NCBI RefSeq assembly: GCF_003464595.1
Contig: NZ_QRZF01000006.1
Span: 186,001-250,000 of the forward strand
DNA length: 64,000 nt
Source of the DNA: Bacteroides intestinalis
Lineage (GTDB): Bacteria > Bacteroidota > Bacteroidia > Bacteroidales > Bacteroidaceae
Direction of reading: 5' to 3'
Position 1 is the stretch's first letter, and each line of letters starts with the position of its first letter. This document shows, one piece after another, positions 35,501-44,651 of the stretch. The notes beneath the pieces are model-generated. The model worked only from the letters and a program-made list of their open reading frames with translations. It was not told the DNA's origin and searched no databases. Made by a program: the position numbers and the translations under genes.

Positions 35501-35979
35501 AGCAATTTGTAGATGAATGTCAGGTAGAGAGTGACCTGGAATTGTTGCTTCCTGCCACTTATGTTACAGGTAGTAGCGAACGTATGTTGCTTTACCGCGA
35601 ATTAGATAGTCTGACGTTGGATAAAGATGTGGAGGATTTCCGTACCCGTCTTATAGACCGGTTTGGTCCTATCCCGTCAGAAACGGAAGAACTACTACGG
35701 ATTGTACCTTTACGCCGTCTTGCTGCACGTCTTGGTGCAGAGAAGGTTTTTCTCAAGGGAGGACGTATGTCATTGTTCTTTGTTTCTAATCCGGATAGTC
35801 CGTACTATCAGAGCCAGGCGTTTGGTAAAGTCATTGCTTATATGATGAAATATACCCGCCGTTGCGATCTGCGTGAGCAGAATACCCGTCGCAGTATGCT
35901 GGTAAAAGATGTGAAGAATGTAGAAACGGCTGTTAGCGTTTTACAGGAGATTGTGGCGATGCAGGTGGAGGAAGGATAA
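32584..35979 (+). CDS. mfd: Transcription-repair coupling factor
   Basis: A 1131-residue Mfd. The N-terminal UvrB-homology region is followed by the RNA-polymerase-interacting domain (TPGDYVVHTDHGVGRFSGL at about residue 441), the translocase Walker A GDVGFGKTE (about 591), DEEQ (about 692), helicase motifs including MTATPIPRTL and HQMRGRVGRS, and the C-terminal TRCF domain. It removes stalled RNA polymerase and recruits UvrA/B to lesions. Two adjacent ATGs (32584, 32587) are possible starts. It ends only four bases from the stop of the convergent regulator gene, leaving no intergenic space for a terminator. Confidence 0.96.
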   Translation: MMTITELQQRYATHPNVEAISGLLKNPSVRTLFCGGLCASAASLFSSVLVQRGEFPFVFILGDLEEAGYFYHDLTQVLGTEKVLFFPSSFRRAIKYGQKDAANEILRTEVLSRLQKGEEGLCVVTYPDALAEKVVSRKELGDKTLKLHTGENVDTNFITEVLRSYGFEYVDYVYEPGQYAVRGSIIDVFSFSSEFPYRIDFFGDEVESIRTFEVETQLSKEKKDSIVIVPDLSRSLEQGDASGMVSFLDFLSANTVLAMRDLLWLRERIQTVHDETLTPQAIAAREAEESGCITLDGKLIDGSEFTLRALDFCRMEFGNKPTGTPDATVTFDTSAQPIFHKNFDMVAESFKEYMEKGYTLYICSDSMKQTDRIRAIFEDRGEEIAFTAVERTLHEGFADNALRLCIFTDHQLFDRFHKYNLKSDKARSGKVALSLKELNQFTPGDYVVHTDHGVGRFSGLVRIPNGDTTQEVMKLVYQNEDVVFVSIHSLHKVSKYKGKDGEAPRLNKLGTGAWEKLKERTKTKIKDIARDLIRLYSQRREEKGFQFSVDSFLQRELEASFIYEDTPDQSKATADVKADMESNRPMDRLVCGDVGFGKTEVAVRAAFKAVADNKQVAVLVPTTVLAYQHFQTFKERLKDLPCRVEYLSRARTAAQAKAVVKGLAAGDVNILIGTHRILGKDIQFKDLGLLIIDEEQKFGVSVKEKLRQLKVNVDTLTMTATPIPRTLQFSLMGARDLSVIQTPPPNRYPIQTEVHTFNEEVIVDAINFEMSRNGQVFLVNNRISNLPELKAMIERHIPDCRIAIGHGQMEPTELEKIIFGFVNYDYDVLIATTIIESGIDIPNANTIIINQAQNFGLSDLHQMRGRVGRSNKKAFCYLLAPPLSSLTPEARRRLQAIENFSDLGSGIHIAMQDLDIRGAGNMLGAEQSGFIADLGYETYQKILSEAVHELKTDEFADLYAEELKAEGGVISGEQFVDECQVESDLELLLPATYVTGSSERMLLYRELDSLTLDKDVEDFRTRLIDRFGPIPSETEELLRIVPLRRLAARLGAEKVFLKGGRMSLFFVSNPDSPYYQSQAFGKVIAYMMKYTRRCDLREQNTRRSMLVKDVKNVETAVSVLQEIVAMQVEEG

Positions 35980-35983
35980 TTTG

Positions 35984-38900
35984 CTATGCTGTGCCATTCT
36001 CATTTACCTTTTGCTTGTACTGATTAGGTGTCATTCCGGAAAATTCTTTAAATCGTTTGATGAAATAGCTGGTAGAACTGAACCCCAATTGCATAGCGAG
36101 TTCTGTAATAGAGATATCCGGTTGTTGTTCAATACTCCGGTATGCTAATTTAAGTTTGATGTTTATAATAAATTCGTTAGGTGTCATACCTGTGATTGCT
36201 TTTATCTTCGTGAAGTATTTGGTACGTCCTATACAGAGCTCTTGTGCCAGGAAATCAACACTGAACACGGGATTTTCTAGGTTATTTTCTATTAACTCGA
36301 TAGATTTATCTAATAAAGCCTGATCTAATGTAGATGTGGCAATTAATTCACTGCTGGAATTGCTTTCTTTAGCATATTTTTGTTGTAATGTTCTGCGTAG
36401 ATTGATTAAGTTATTACATCTGACAATCAATTGTTTAATGCTGAAAGGCTTGCAGATATAGTCGTCTGCTCCAATTTTCAGACCTTCAATAATGTATTCA
36501 GAAGCTGTTTGTGATGTTAATAAAATGATGGGAATGTGAGAAGTCTTTATATTGTTTTTAAGTTTTTGACATAACTCTGTTCCGGACATCTCCGGCATAA
36601 CAACATCACTGATAATGATGTCGGGTATAACAGAGAGAGCTTTTTCATATCCTTTTTTACCATTTTCTGCTGTTTCGACATTGTAGAGGTCAGAAAAGAC
36701 TTCTGTGAGTAGTTGCCTGAGTTCCTGGTTATCTTCTATAATTAATAGCTTATAATGCTTTTCACTCTTTTCCTTTCTTTCTTCTGCTACTCCTTCCAGT
36801 GTATCTGTGGAGATGAAACCAGCTGCATTGAGGTTGTAATCTTCTATGATAGGCAAATTTTCCTGAATATTGCTGGGAGGATATTGTATATCAGTAGGCA
36901 GTTGTATAGTGAAACAACTACCTTTTCCTTTAATACTTTTAACTGTGATTACTCCTTTATGGGCCTCTATTATATTTTTTGTGTAGGCCAAGCCGATTCC
37001 AGTTCCGATATTATTAGTGAAACAAGTATTATCTGTTTGGTAAAACCGGATGAATATATTTTCTAGCTCTCTGGCATTAATGCCTACACCTGTATCTGAG
37101 ATTTCCAATGAAACTTTCATGCTTTCATATTTTAATCGTACGAAAATACTGCCATTTTCTGGAGTAAATTTGAAAGCATTGGATAACAAATTAAACAGTG
37201 CTTTTTCAATTAACTGCTTATCAAAATAAAAAGAAATATCATCTTGTCCGGCAAGTAAAGTTAGGTTTATTTTTCTTGTTTGTGCATACTCTTTGAAAGA
37301 GTCTACCACATTATTCACTATGTCTATTAAATTATAACAGTTTACCTTTAAAGGAGTGAAACCCTGTTCTTGTTTTCTGAATTCCATCAGCTCTATGATG
37401 AGTTGATTTAATCTGGTGATGTTTCTCCAAATATTTAGTAACTTAGTATTTAGCTTTGGAGGTATATTCTTACTCTGTAATAATAGTTCGACTTGATTGG
37501 ATATAAGTGTTAAGGGTGTTTTGAATTCATGAGATATGTTAGTGAAGAAACGTAGTTTGCTTTGATTGAGTTGTTCCATATTTCGCTTCTGTTCCTTTGC
37601 TATTTTTAGAGATGAACGTAAGATGATTACTTGGTATGCTTCGTATAGTAATAGAATGGTTAATAGAACATATAATATGTAAGCAAGAGGGGTTTGATAA
37701 AAAGGAGGATTTATTATGATATTGAGTTTGCGCTCCGGAAATTCTCCGTTGGCCAAGGCTACATCTCCTTGAATATGTAATATGTATTTATCTGGTGATA
37801 AATTGGTATAACTTATTTCATTTAAACTATTGGTACGTTTCCATTCTTTGTCAAAAGGTTCCAGCTTATATTTAATGCCACAGGTAAAAGAGGCGGCATA
37901 GTTATTGGTATATGCTCTGATTCCTATGGCATGCTGATCGTAAGGCAATTCAATCCTGTTAGTGTAAAGAATGGATTGCTTAAGTGTTTTTCCGGTTGAG
38001 TCTACCTCCAAGGGAGTATCATTGACGGAGAATTCAGATATACCTACTTGATAATGTTCTGGTTTGTTGAAAATTTGCTTTAAAGGGAATGAACAGAACA
38101 TATTGATTCCTCCTAAATAGACATTATTGTTTCGGTCCAGAAATAAGCAGTTGCTATTTACCTGGAAAGTAGATAAGAATCGGTTTTTATCAATATTGGT
38201 AATTTCTTCTTCATTATCTATATAAATGAGTCCTTCATTGGTAACAATAAGAATACCACCATACTTATCTTCACACATATCTATAATGTCTTTCATCAAG
38301 ATGGCATCTGTGGCAAAAGGTTCTAATTCTACTTCTCCTTTTCTTTTCCGAAATATTCCATGTCTGGAGGTTCCTATTAAGATATCTCCATTCCGATTCT
38401 CAATAATCTTGTTGACTATACAGTTCTCTGATTTACGAATACAAATATGCTGCCATGATTTATTGAGTAGGTTATAGCAAAGTAATTGATTCTGAACAGC
38501 AATCCATAGTTGTTTTTGGGAGTCTAATAGGATGGTTGTCACAGACATTCTCTGTAAATCTACCTGTTCAGAAGAGAGGATAGTACTTTTATTTGTATGA
38601 GTATCAAATATACTGATACCGTTATGCGTAGCTATTATTAGGGAATCATTATAAGGGATAATTTCTCTGATGCTATTATTGTGTAATACGTTTCTGAGAA
38701 ATACCTGAGTGGATTGACTTTGCAGATCATATTTTTTTAGTCCGCCAAGTAATGTTCCGATCCATAGGATGTTTTTTTGTTTATCCAGATATAAGGTTTG
38801 CACGTTGTCTGTGAACGGCAGCTTTTTCAAAACTTTGGTATGTGTATTGAAAAAATATAATCCGTCTCGTTCTGTTGCCATCCATAAATTCCCTTCATTA

Positions 38901-39958
38901 TCTTCTACTGTTTTTCCGAAGATTGCATGTTTGGATGGGGAGGATGGCATTATATCTTTAGTGACAAAATGATAGGAAAAAGTACTGTGTTCTGGGTGAA
39001 AGCAATTTATTTCACCATAAAACGAACCACTCCAAATAGTTCCTTGCTGATCTTTCATTAAGCAATAGATAGATGCGTCATTTAGAGTATAGGCATTTTC
39101 GTTAATAAACTCATATTGGAGGAACTTTCTTTCTTTTTTATCATATTTATTTAATCCATTGAAAGTGGCAATCCATAAGTTACCTACATTGTCTTCGCAT
39201 ATGGATCGTACAATGTCACTTGATATGCAATTATTGCTGTTTTCTGAATAATTAAAATTTTTGATATTTTCATCACTATCTATGAGGAATAATCCGTTCC
39301 TTCGTGTAGCGACCCATATCTTTTGTTCTGAATCAATGTATAATTGGCGTATCTGGTTGATATTAGCCAACATCTGTTTTGTGTCTTTATTCCTTCTGAT
39401 GAGGAATATACCGTCGTCTCTGGTGCCTATGTACAGATTTCCTTTGGATGTTTCAGTAATGCAATCTATAATGCAAGATTCCTTTGGTAACTGCAAATGC
39501 AGTTTTAATATATTGTTCTTCCATTGGTAGATTGTATTTTTATATCCTATCCATAAGCAAGAGTCCGAATAGTACATGCATTGTGAATAAGGGGTTATTT
39601 TACGGAAATGATCTTTTTTTATGTTATACTCTATAATGCCTGAACGTGTCTCTATATAAATATTGCCATTTTGATCCCCCGTAATGGAACGTACCAACTC
39701 TTCTGCATCAGGAATGTCATTATAAAGTTTTTGTATGAATTTCATTTGAGTTCCATCATATCTTACTAATCCTCTTTTGGTACCAAACCATATCATTCCG
39801 AACTCATCCTGATACATGGCATGAATTGTCGACTGATGCATTCCTTTATTAATGGATATATGCGATGCATGTAATTTTATGCTGTTATTTGCATAAAGAG
39901 ATGTACCGGATACATTTCCTATTAGTATGTAAAGCGTTAACAGTATGACGTTTCTCAT
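35984..39958 (-). CDS. Hybrid two-component system regulator (HTCS) of the PUL
   Basis: A 1324-residue single-polypeptide two-component system. It has a signal segment (1-18), a periplasmic two-component-propeller region with many Reg_prop blades (about 40-620, repeated GNLWIAT/GLxxY patterns), a Y_Y_Y domain (about 680-750), TM (757-780), HisKA with His810 in NISHEFKTP, HATPase (NLLSNAFKFTPENG, about 922-1020), a receiver domain with phospho-acceptor Asp1118 (IISDVVMPEMSG) and a C-terminal AraC-type DNA-binding domain (about 1215-1320). HTCS proteins bind oligosaccharides in the periplasm and activate the adjacent PUL. It is transcribed divergently from the DUF2264 genes, which fits control of that operon. 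Confidence 0.95.
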   Translation of the reverse strand: MRNVILLTLYILIGNVSGTSLYANNSIKLHASHISINKGMHQSTIHAMYQDEFGMIWFGTKRGLVRYDGTQMKFIQKLYNDIPDAEELVRSITGDQNGNIYIETRSGIIEYNIKKDHFRKITPYSQCMYYSDSCLWIGYKNTIYQWKNNILKLHLQLPKESCIIDCITETSKGNLYIGTRDDGIFLIRRNKDTKQMLANINQIRQLYIDSEQKIWVATRRNGLFLIDSDENIKNFNYSENSNNCISSDIVRSICEDNVGNLWIATFNGLNKYDKKERKFLQYEFINENAYTLNDASIYCLMKDQQGTIWSGSFYGEINCFHPEHSTFSYHFVTKDIMPSSPSKHAIFGKTVEDNEGNLWMATERDGLYFFNTHTKVLKKLPFTDNVQTLYLDKQKNILWIGTLLGGLKKYDLQSQSTQVFLRNVLHNNSIREIIPYNDSLIIATHNGISIFDTHTNKSTILSSEQVDLQRMSVTTILLDSQKQLWIAVQNQLLCYNLLNKSWQHICIRKSENCIVNKIIENRNGDILIGTSRHGIFRKRKGEVELEPFATDAILMKDIIDMCEDKYGGILIVTNEGLIYIDNEEEITNIDKNRFLSTFQVNSNCLFLDRNNNVYLGGINMFCSFPLKQIFNKPEHYQVGISEFSVNDTPLEVDSTGKTLKQSILYTNRIELPYDQHAIGIRAYTNNYAASFTCGIKYKLEPFDKEWKRTNSLNEISYTNLSPDKYILHIQGDVALANGEFPERKLNIIINPPFYQTPLAYILYVLLTILLLYEAYQVIILRSSLKIAKEQKRNMEQLNQSKLRFFTNISHEFKTPLTLISNQVELLLQSKNIPPKLNTKLLNIWRNITRLNQLIIELMEFRKQEQGFTPLKVNCYNLIDIVNNVVDSFKEYAQTRKINLTLLAGQDDISFYFDKQLIEKALFNLLSNAFKFTPENGSIFVRLKYESMKVSLEISDTGVGINARELENIFIRFYQTDNTCFTNNIGTGIGLAYTKNIIEAHKGVITVKSIKGKGSCFTIQLPTDIQYPPSNIQENLPIIEDYNLNAAGFISTDTLEGVAEERKEKSEKHYKLLIIEDNQELRQLLTEVFSDLYNVETAENGKKGYEKALSVIPDIIISDVVMPEMSGTELCQKLKNNIKTSHIPIILLTSQTASEYIIEGLKIGADDYICKPFSIKQLIVRCNNLINLRRTLQQKYAKESNSSSELIATSTLDQALLDKSIELIENNLENPVFSVDFLAQELCIGRTKYFTKIKAITGMTPNEFIINIKLKLAYRSIEQQPDISITELAMQLGFSSTSYFIKRFKEFSGMTPNQYKQKVNENGTA

Positions 39959-39983
39959 AGTATATTTATTACTGATTGTGGCA

Positions 39984-39991
39984 CAAAAATA
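39984..39991 (-). promoter_or_regulatory. Bacteroides -7 box for the HTCS gene
   Basis: TATTTTTG on the minus strand, 26 bases upstream of the HTCS start, in the divergent region 39959-40165. Confidence 0.55.
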
Positions 39992-40126
39992 ATGCTTCGC
40001 TTTTAGATTCGATAATACAATCGTTCAAATAATAGCAATATTGTCCTTTTTAGTAGAGGAGGGATTTTGTGGATGAAATGGATATATATTAGAATTTCTA
40101 TCTTATTTGAAATTTGTTTTTTTCCA

Positions 40127-40134
40127 TAGTTTTG
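40127..40134 (+). promoter_or_regulatory. Bacteroides -7 box for the PUL operon
   Basis: TAGTTTTG matches TAnnTTTG, 32 bases upstream of the first DUF2264 ATG. TTTG occurs at 40106 and 40113, slightly closer than the usual -33 spacing. This is the expected output promoter of the HTCS. Confidence 0.6.
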
Positions 40135-40165
40135 TAACCACGAGTTATAATCTAAAAATAAAGCT

Positions 40166-41398
40166 ATGACACATCAACTGATTAAATTTGCATCAGCTCT
40201 TTTCTTTTCTTTTATGGCAATTTCTGCTGTACAAGGGCAAGGTGCTCCCCAAAGTGATAGAGAATATTGGGTACATACGCTATTAAAGATAGCAGATCCG
40301 GTTTTGAGTAATTTGAGTGAGGACCAGTTAAAAAAGAATATTCCTGTTGGACGTTCTTCATCTGCGAAAGCTAGTAGCAGGGAGTTTGTTACACATATGG
40401 AGTCGGTGGGACGAACAATAGCAGGAATAGCACCATGGTTGGAATTGGGACCAGATAAAACAGCAGAAGGAAAATTGCGTGATAAATATATTAAAATGGT
40501 CTGTAATGGGTTGAAGAATTCTGTAGACCCTCATGCTGATGATTATTTTAATAGTACAGCCACACGGCAGATTTTGGTGAATAGTGCCTTCTTGATACAA
40601 GGATTGTTACAGGCACCCACTCAGTTATGGGGAAATCTTGATGATAAGACTCAACAACGTTTAATAGAACAATGGAAATCGACACGTACAATGAAGCCGG
40701 GAAACAATAATTGGCTATTGTTTTCTGCGATGGTGGAATGTGGATTGAAAAGTTTCGGCAATGAATGGAATTTTGAAGTAATAGAGAAGGCTATTTCATC
40801 ACACGAACAATGGTATAAGGGAGACGGAGTTTATGGAGATGGGGAGAATTTTCATTTGGATTATTACAATAGTTATGTCATTCATCCTATGTTGTTACAG
40901 GTTTTAAAGGTTGTAGTGAAATATGATTCATCTTATCAGACACTTTTAGACAAAGAGTGGAAACGTTTCGTCAGATATGCGGAAATTCAGGAACGCATGA
41001 TTGCACCGGATGGAAGTTATCCGGTATTGGGACGTTCAGTAAGTTATCGTTCGGCAGCTTTTCAAGTTCTGGGAGCCAGTGCATTATTTCATCAACTTCC
41101 ATCAAGTTTAAAAGTAGGCCAAGTACGGGGGGCAATGACTGCCATGTTGAAGCGTTTATTTGAACAGCCGGGTACCTTTGATAAAAATGGTTGGTTAACG
41201 ATTGGAGTGTGTGGTGAACAGCCGGAATTAGGTGATTCTTATTTATCAACTCCTTGTGTCTATCTCTGTTCTTTAGGTTTTCTTCCTCTAGGTTTGCCGG
41301 CAGATGATGTTTTCTGGACAGCTCCTCTTTCCCCGTGGACCAGCATTAAAGCCTTTTCCGGGGAAGAGTTTCCCATTGATAAATTTATGAAACCATAA
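40166..41398 (+). CDS. Exported DUF2264 protein, copy 1
   Basis: A 410-residue protein with a signal peptide (about 1-24, cleavage after VQGQ). The mature part is the all-helical DUF2264 domain, predicted (alpha/alpha)-toroid, with landmarks REYWVHTLLKIADPVL, the GDGENFHLDYYNSYVIHPML segment and the WLTIGVCG end region. I recall DUF2264 proteins being placed in CAZy GH154 with beta-glucuronidase activity; that is memory, not a search. It is the first gene of the PUL, 32 bases after the promoter box, followed 18 bases later by a paralogue. It likely acts on uronic-acid-containing oligosaccharides in the periplasm. Confidence 0.85.
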   Translation: MTHQLIKFASALFFSFMAISAVQGQGAPQSDREYWVHTLLKIADPVLSNLSEDQLKKNIPVGRSSSAKASSREFVTHMESVGRTIAGIAPWLELGPDKTAEGKLRDKYIKMVCNGLKNSVDPHADDYFNSTATRQILVNSAFLIQGLLQAPTQLWGNLDDKTQQRLIEQWKSTRTMKPGNNNWLLFSAMVECGLKSFGNEWNFEVIEKAISSHEQWYKGDGVYGDGENFHLDYYNSYVIHPMLLQVLKVVVKYDSSYQTLLDKEWKRFVRYAEIQERMIAPDGSYPVLGRSVSYRSAAFQVLGASALFHQLPSSLKVGQVRGAMTAMLKRLFEQPGTFDKNGWLTIGVCGEQPELGDSYLSTPCVYLCSLGFLPLGLPADDVFWTAPLSPWTSIKAFSGEEFPIDKFMKP

Positions 41399-41416
41399 TC
41401 AATATACTATAGAATC

Positions 41417-42643
41417 ATGAAAAAGAATATTCTTACCTGTGCATTGTTCCTGTTAATAAGCTTATGTGGTTATTCACAAAATCCATCAGGTTTGGAGGAT
41501 CGTGCTTATTGGGTTACTGTATTGACAAAAATAGCGGACCCGGTATTAGAAAATATGAGTAAGGGAGAACTGAAGAAGAATATGCCGGTAGAAACTATAT
41601 CCGGTGCATTGAATCCTCCCAATACACGTACTACTCATTTAGAAGCTTTGGGGCGTTTGTTGGTTGGTATGGCTCCCTGGCTGGAACTTGGTCCTGATGA
41701 AACAGAAGAGGGAAGATTGAGAAATAAGTATATACGTCTGATGCTTCTCTCCATAGATAATGGTTTCAATCCCGAGTCTCCTGATTATTTAAACTTTGTG
41801 GTGACACGACAACCATTGGTGGACGCTGCTTTCTTCTGTCAGGGGATATTACGTGCCCCTAAACAAATTTGGGGAAATCTTTCGGACAAGACTCGACAGA
41901 ATGTATTGAACGCATTGCAGCAGATACGTAAGATAAAACCAATAGAGAGTAATTGGTTATTATTTTCAGCCATGGTAGAAGCTACTTTACTGGAATTAAC
42001 AGGAGAATGCAATATGGAACCTGTTAACTATGCCATTATGCGTTTCAAGGAATGGTATAAAGGTGATGGATGGTATGGAGATGGGGTAGATTTACATATG
42101 GATTATTATAATAGCTATGTGATTCATCCTATGTTATTGGATGTGTTGGAAGTAATGCAAAAGTATGCAAAAGGTGAAGAAGAATTTTATCAGTTGGAGA
42201 AAAAGCGCTTTTCCAGATATGCAGAACAACAAGAAAGAATGATTTCTCCGGATGGAGCTTATCCGGTGATAGGCCGGTCAATAGCTTATAGGTTTGGGAC
42301 GTTTCATGTACTATCCCAAGCTGCATTGAAAGATTTGTTGCCGGTATCGGTTACAAAGGCACAGGTTAGATGTGCTCTGACAGCTGTTATAAAGAAACAT
42401 ATGTCGGTTAAGGGGAATTTTGATGCAGATGGATGGCTGACATTAGGATTTGCAGGTCATCAACCACAGATTGCTGAAAGATATATATCTACGGGAAGTC
42501 TCTATCTGTGTACAGCAGCTTTTGCGGCATTGGGGCTTTCTACTATTGATGAATTTTGGAATACTTCGTATGCCGAATGGACTGGAAAGAAGATATGGTG
42601 TGGAAATCCAGATGTGAAACTTGATAAAGCTATAAAACCATGA
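41417..42643 (+). CDS. Exported DUF2264 protein, copy 2
   Basis: A 408-residue paralogue of the preceding gene with its own signal peptide (to GYSQ). Shared segments include EWYKGDGWYGDGVD, YYNSYVIHPMLLDVL, RMISPDGAYPVIGRS and WLTLGFAGHQPQ. The active-site-like Asp/His/Tyr positions around YGDG...HMDYYN are kept in both, so both copies look functional; divergence elsewhere suggests different linkage or subsite specificity. Its stop overlaps the next gene's ATG by four bases (ATGA), giving translational coupling. Confidence 0.85.
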   Translation: MKKNILTCALFLLISLCGYSQNPSGLEDRAYWVTVLTKIADPVLENMSKGELKKNMPVETISGALNPPNTRTTHLEALGRLLVGMAPWLELGPDETEEGRLRNKYIRLMLLSIDNGFNPESPDYLNFVVTRQPLVDAAFFCQGILRAPKQIWGNLSDKTRQNVLNALQQIRKIKPIESNWLLFSAMVEATLLELTGECNMEPVNYAIMRFKEWYKGDGWYGDGVDLHMDYYNSYVIHPMLLDVLEVMQKYAKGEEEFYQLEKKRFSRYAEQQERMISPDGAYPVIGRSIAYRFGTFHVLSQAALKDLLPVSVTKAQVRCALTAVIKKHMSVKGNFDADGWLTLGFAGHQPQIAERYISTGSLYLCTAAFAALGLSTIDEFWNTSYAEWTGKKIWCGNPDVKLDKAIKP

Positions 42644-44625
42644 AAACGGAGCTTTTACATAAAATCATTTGGGGCAGTTTATGTCTTTTGATATTCGCAT
42701 CGAAGGTAGATGCTGGTTCATTAAGAGATATAAATAATATATTATTGGCTGAACAAAATATTCGGGAAGATAATCCTCAATTAGGGCAGTTGGTAGAAAT
42801 TTTTTTGAAGAATCAGAAGCGGGTAGTTGATTTTCAATCATCAGGATTAGATAATAATGAATATTTGAGATTGGTAGAATGCCAGGTTCGTGCATTTGCG
42901 TCTTGTCAGGATAAAGTGACGGGAGCAATTATTGATCCAGTCTATAAAATCGAATGGCAATACTCGACTCCTTGCTATGCTCTGTCTATAGGGTTACTGG
43001 CTCAAACGGGATACTTGAAAGATGATGCTTTGGTAAAGAGTGGAATAAAGGCTTTGGATTGTTCTGTGAGTGAGATGCATGAGAACAGGTGTGCCCATCA
43101 CCATGGTGAATTCTTTATTCAGCCTATCATGCTGGCGATGGATCTTTATAAAGGATTGGTTTCTGAAGCACAAATGATTGTCTGGCACGAAAAAATGGCT
43201 GAAATTGATCCGTATGTGCTATATCGGGATAACTTGAAGCGTAAGAAAATCTGTTATAATCACAATGTTGTGGCTTTAGCTGGTGAATATTTACGGTTAA
43301 AAAAAGGGATTAACGATCACAAAGATTTTTTTCATACCCATCTGGAACACCAGCAGCAATATATGTCTGATTTTGGCTTGTATATAGATAATAAGACTAA
43401 TCCGCCAATGGTGTATGATGAGTTTACGAGGCAGTTTATGGCTTCTATTTTGGCGGAAGGATATAACGGAACGTTTTTTGATTTTTATTCCCGCAAATTA
43501 TGTTTGGGAGCATGGACTTCTCTTTTCATGCAATCGCCTTATGGAGAGGTGCCGACAGGCGGCAGAAGTGCTCAACATATCTGGAATGAAGCAGCGGCAG
43601 CCGTGACTTATGAGATTTACGCTTCACAATATGCAGCTTTAGGAAAAAAGCAGGAAGCAGGCGCTTTTAAACGAGCTGCGCATTTAGCACTTAGGAGCAT
43701 CGGAAGATGGATAAGAGAAGATGGAAGCGGATTTATTGTGAAAAACCGTTTTCCTATCGAAGTGATGCATGGGTATGAAAGTTATTCAGCGCAATCACAG
43801 TATAATCTGTTGGCATGCTGGCTAATGTGTGTTGCCTATTTATATGCTGATAATTCTATTAAAGAATTTCCGTCTCCGGCCGATATCGGTGGATATGTTT
43901 TGGTTATGAAAGACGTGTTCCATAAGGTTTTTGCTAATTCTGGCGGAAACTATGTAGAGTATGAGCTCAGTGGAGATCCTCGTTATAATGCAACAGGACT
44001 CATCAGAATTCATCTGAAAAATTCAAACCCACAGCTAGGTCCTTCGGATGGAATTCCCCATAAATGGGATAACAAGAAGAAGCAGGATTTAGGTGGAGAA
44101 CTGTATGCGATTGGACCTGAATGGCATGATGCTACGGGGGGAATACACCGCTTAGCGGAATATACTAACATATTATTTCCAAATACATCTTGTTTTTCTG
44201 CATACAGAGGTAGTAAGCTTCCTGAAATAGATGTGAGGAATATTAGACAATCTGTAGGTGGAGTTGCATTTGAAGTCATCTATACTGGTAGATTTGATGG
44301 GATTACTCAAATTTCACAACGAGTTTATATTGACCATACCGGAATTACTGTGCGTGATATTCTGAAAGGGAATGTAAAAAAGGTGCGGGCATGTTACCCC
44401 ATGTTAATAAATGATGGTATGGAAGAAACTAAAATTGATTTTCAAAATGGGAAAGTGATATTGCAGTCTCGTGATGGTCAAATTTGTTTTCAGGCCATAT
44501 CACCTCGAAATGCTACCATACAGAGGAAGCAGAAACGAATTCCCTATAGAAATGGATATGCGGATATCGCTTATTTTGAATCTGACAAGAATGTGATACA
44601 GTATAAAATAACCACAGGGTTTTAG
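42640..44625 (+). CDS. Exported PUL protein of unassigned family, possible lyase or hydrolase
   Basis: A 661-residue protein with a signal peptide (about 1-25, KVDAGS). The first 400 residues are helical with motifs CAHHHGEFFIQPIMLAM, NHNVVALAGEYLRL and PYGEVPTGGRSAQHIWNEA. The last 240 residues are beta-rich (VGGVAFEVIYTGRFDG; QRVYIDHTGITVRDIL). A helical toroid followed by a beta-sandwich is the plan of several polysaccharide lyase families and heparinase-like proteins. I cannot place it in a numbered CAZy family. His, Tyr and Asn candidates fit a lyase active site. Coupling to DUF2264 and the presence of a GH105-type unsaturated-uronyl hydrolase support a lyase role by inference. Confidence 0.7.
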   Translation: MKTELLHKIIWGSLCLLIFASKVDAGSLRDINNILLAEQNIREDNPQLGQLVEIFLKNQKRVVDFQSSGLDNNEYLRLVECQVRAFASCQDKVTGAIIDPVYKIEWQYSTPCYALSIGLLAQTGYLKDDALVKSGIKALDCSVSEMHENRCAHHHGEFFIQPIMLAMDLYKGLVSEAQMIVWHEKMAEIDPYVLYRDNLKRKKICYNHNVVALAGEYLRLKKGINDHKDFFHTHLEHQQQYMSDFGLYIDNKTNPPMVYDEFTRQFMASILAEGYNGTFFDFYSRKLCLGAWTSLFMQSPYGEVPTGGRSAQHIWNEAAAAVTYEIYASQYAALGKKQEAGAFKRAAHLALRSIGRWIREDGSGFIVKNRFPIEVMHGYESYSAQSQYNLLACWLMCVAYLYADNSIKEFPSPADIGGYVLVMKDVFHKVFANSGGNYVEYELSGDPRYNATGLIRIHLKNSNPQLGPSDGIPHKWDNKKKQDLGGELYAIGPEWHDATGGIHRLAEYTNILFPNTSCFSAYRGSKLPEIDVRNIRQSVGGVAFEVIYTGRFDGITQISQRVYIDHTGITVRDILKGNVKKVRACYPMLINDGMEETKIDFQNGKVILQSRDGQICFQAISPRNATIQRKQKRIPYRNGYADIAYFESDKNVIQYKITTGF

Positions 44626-44651
44626 TATTAACCATTTAAATATTAATAACT

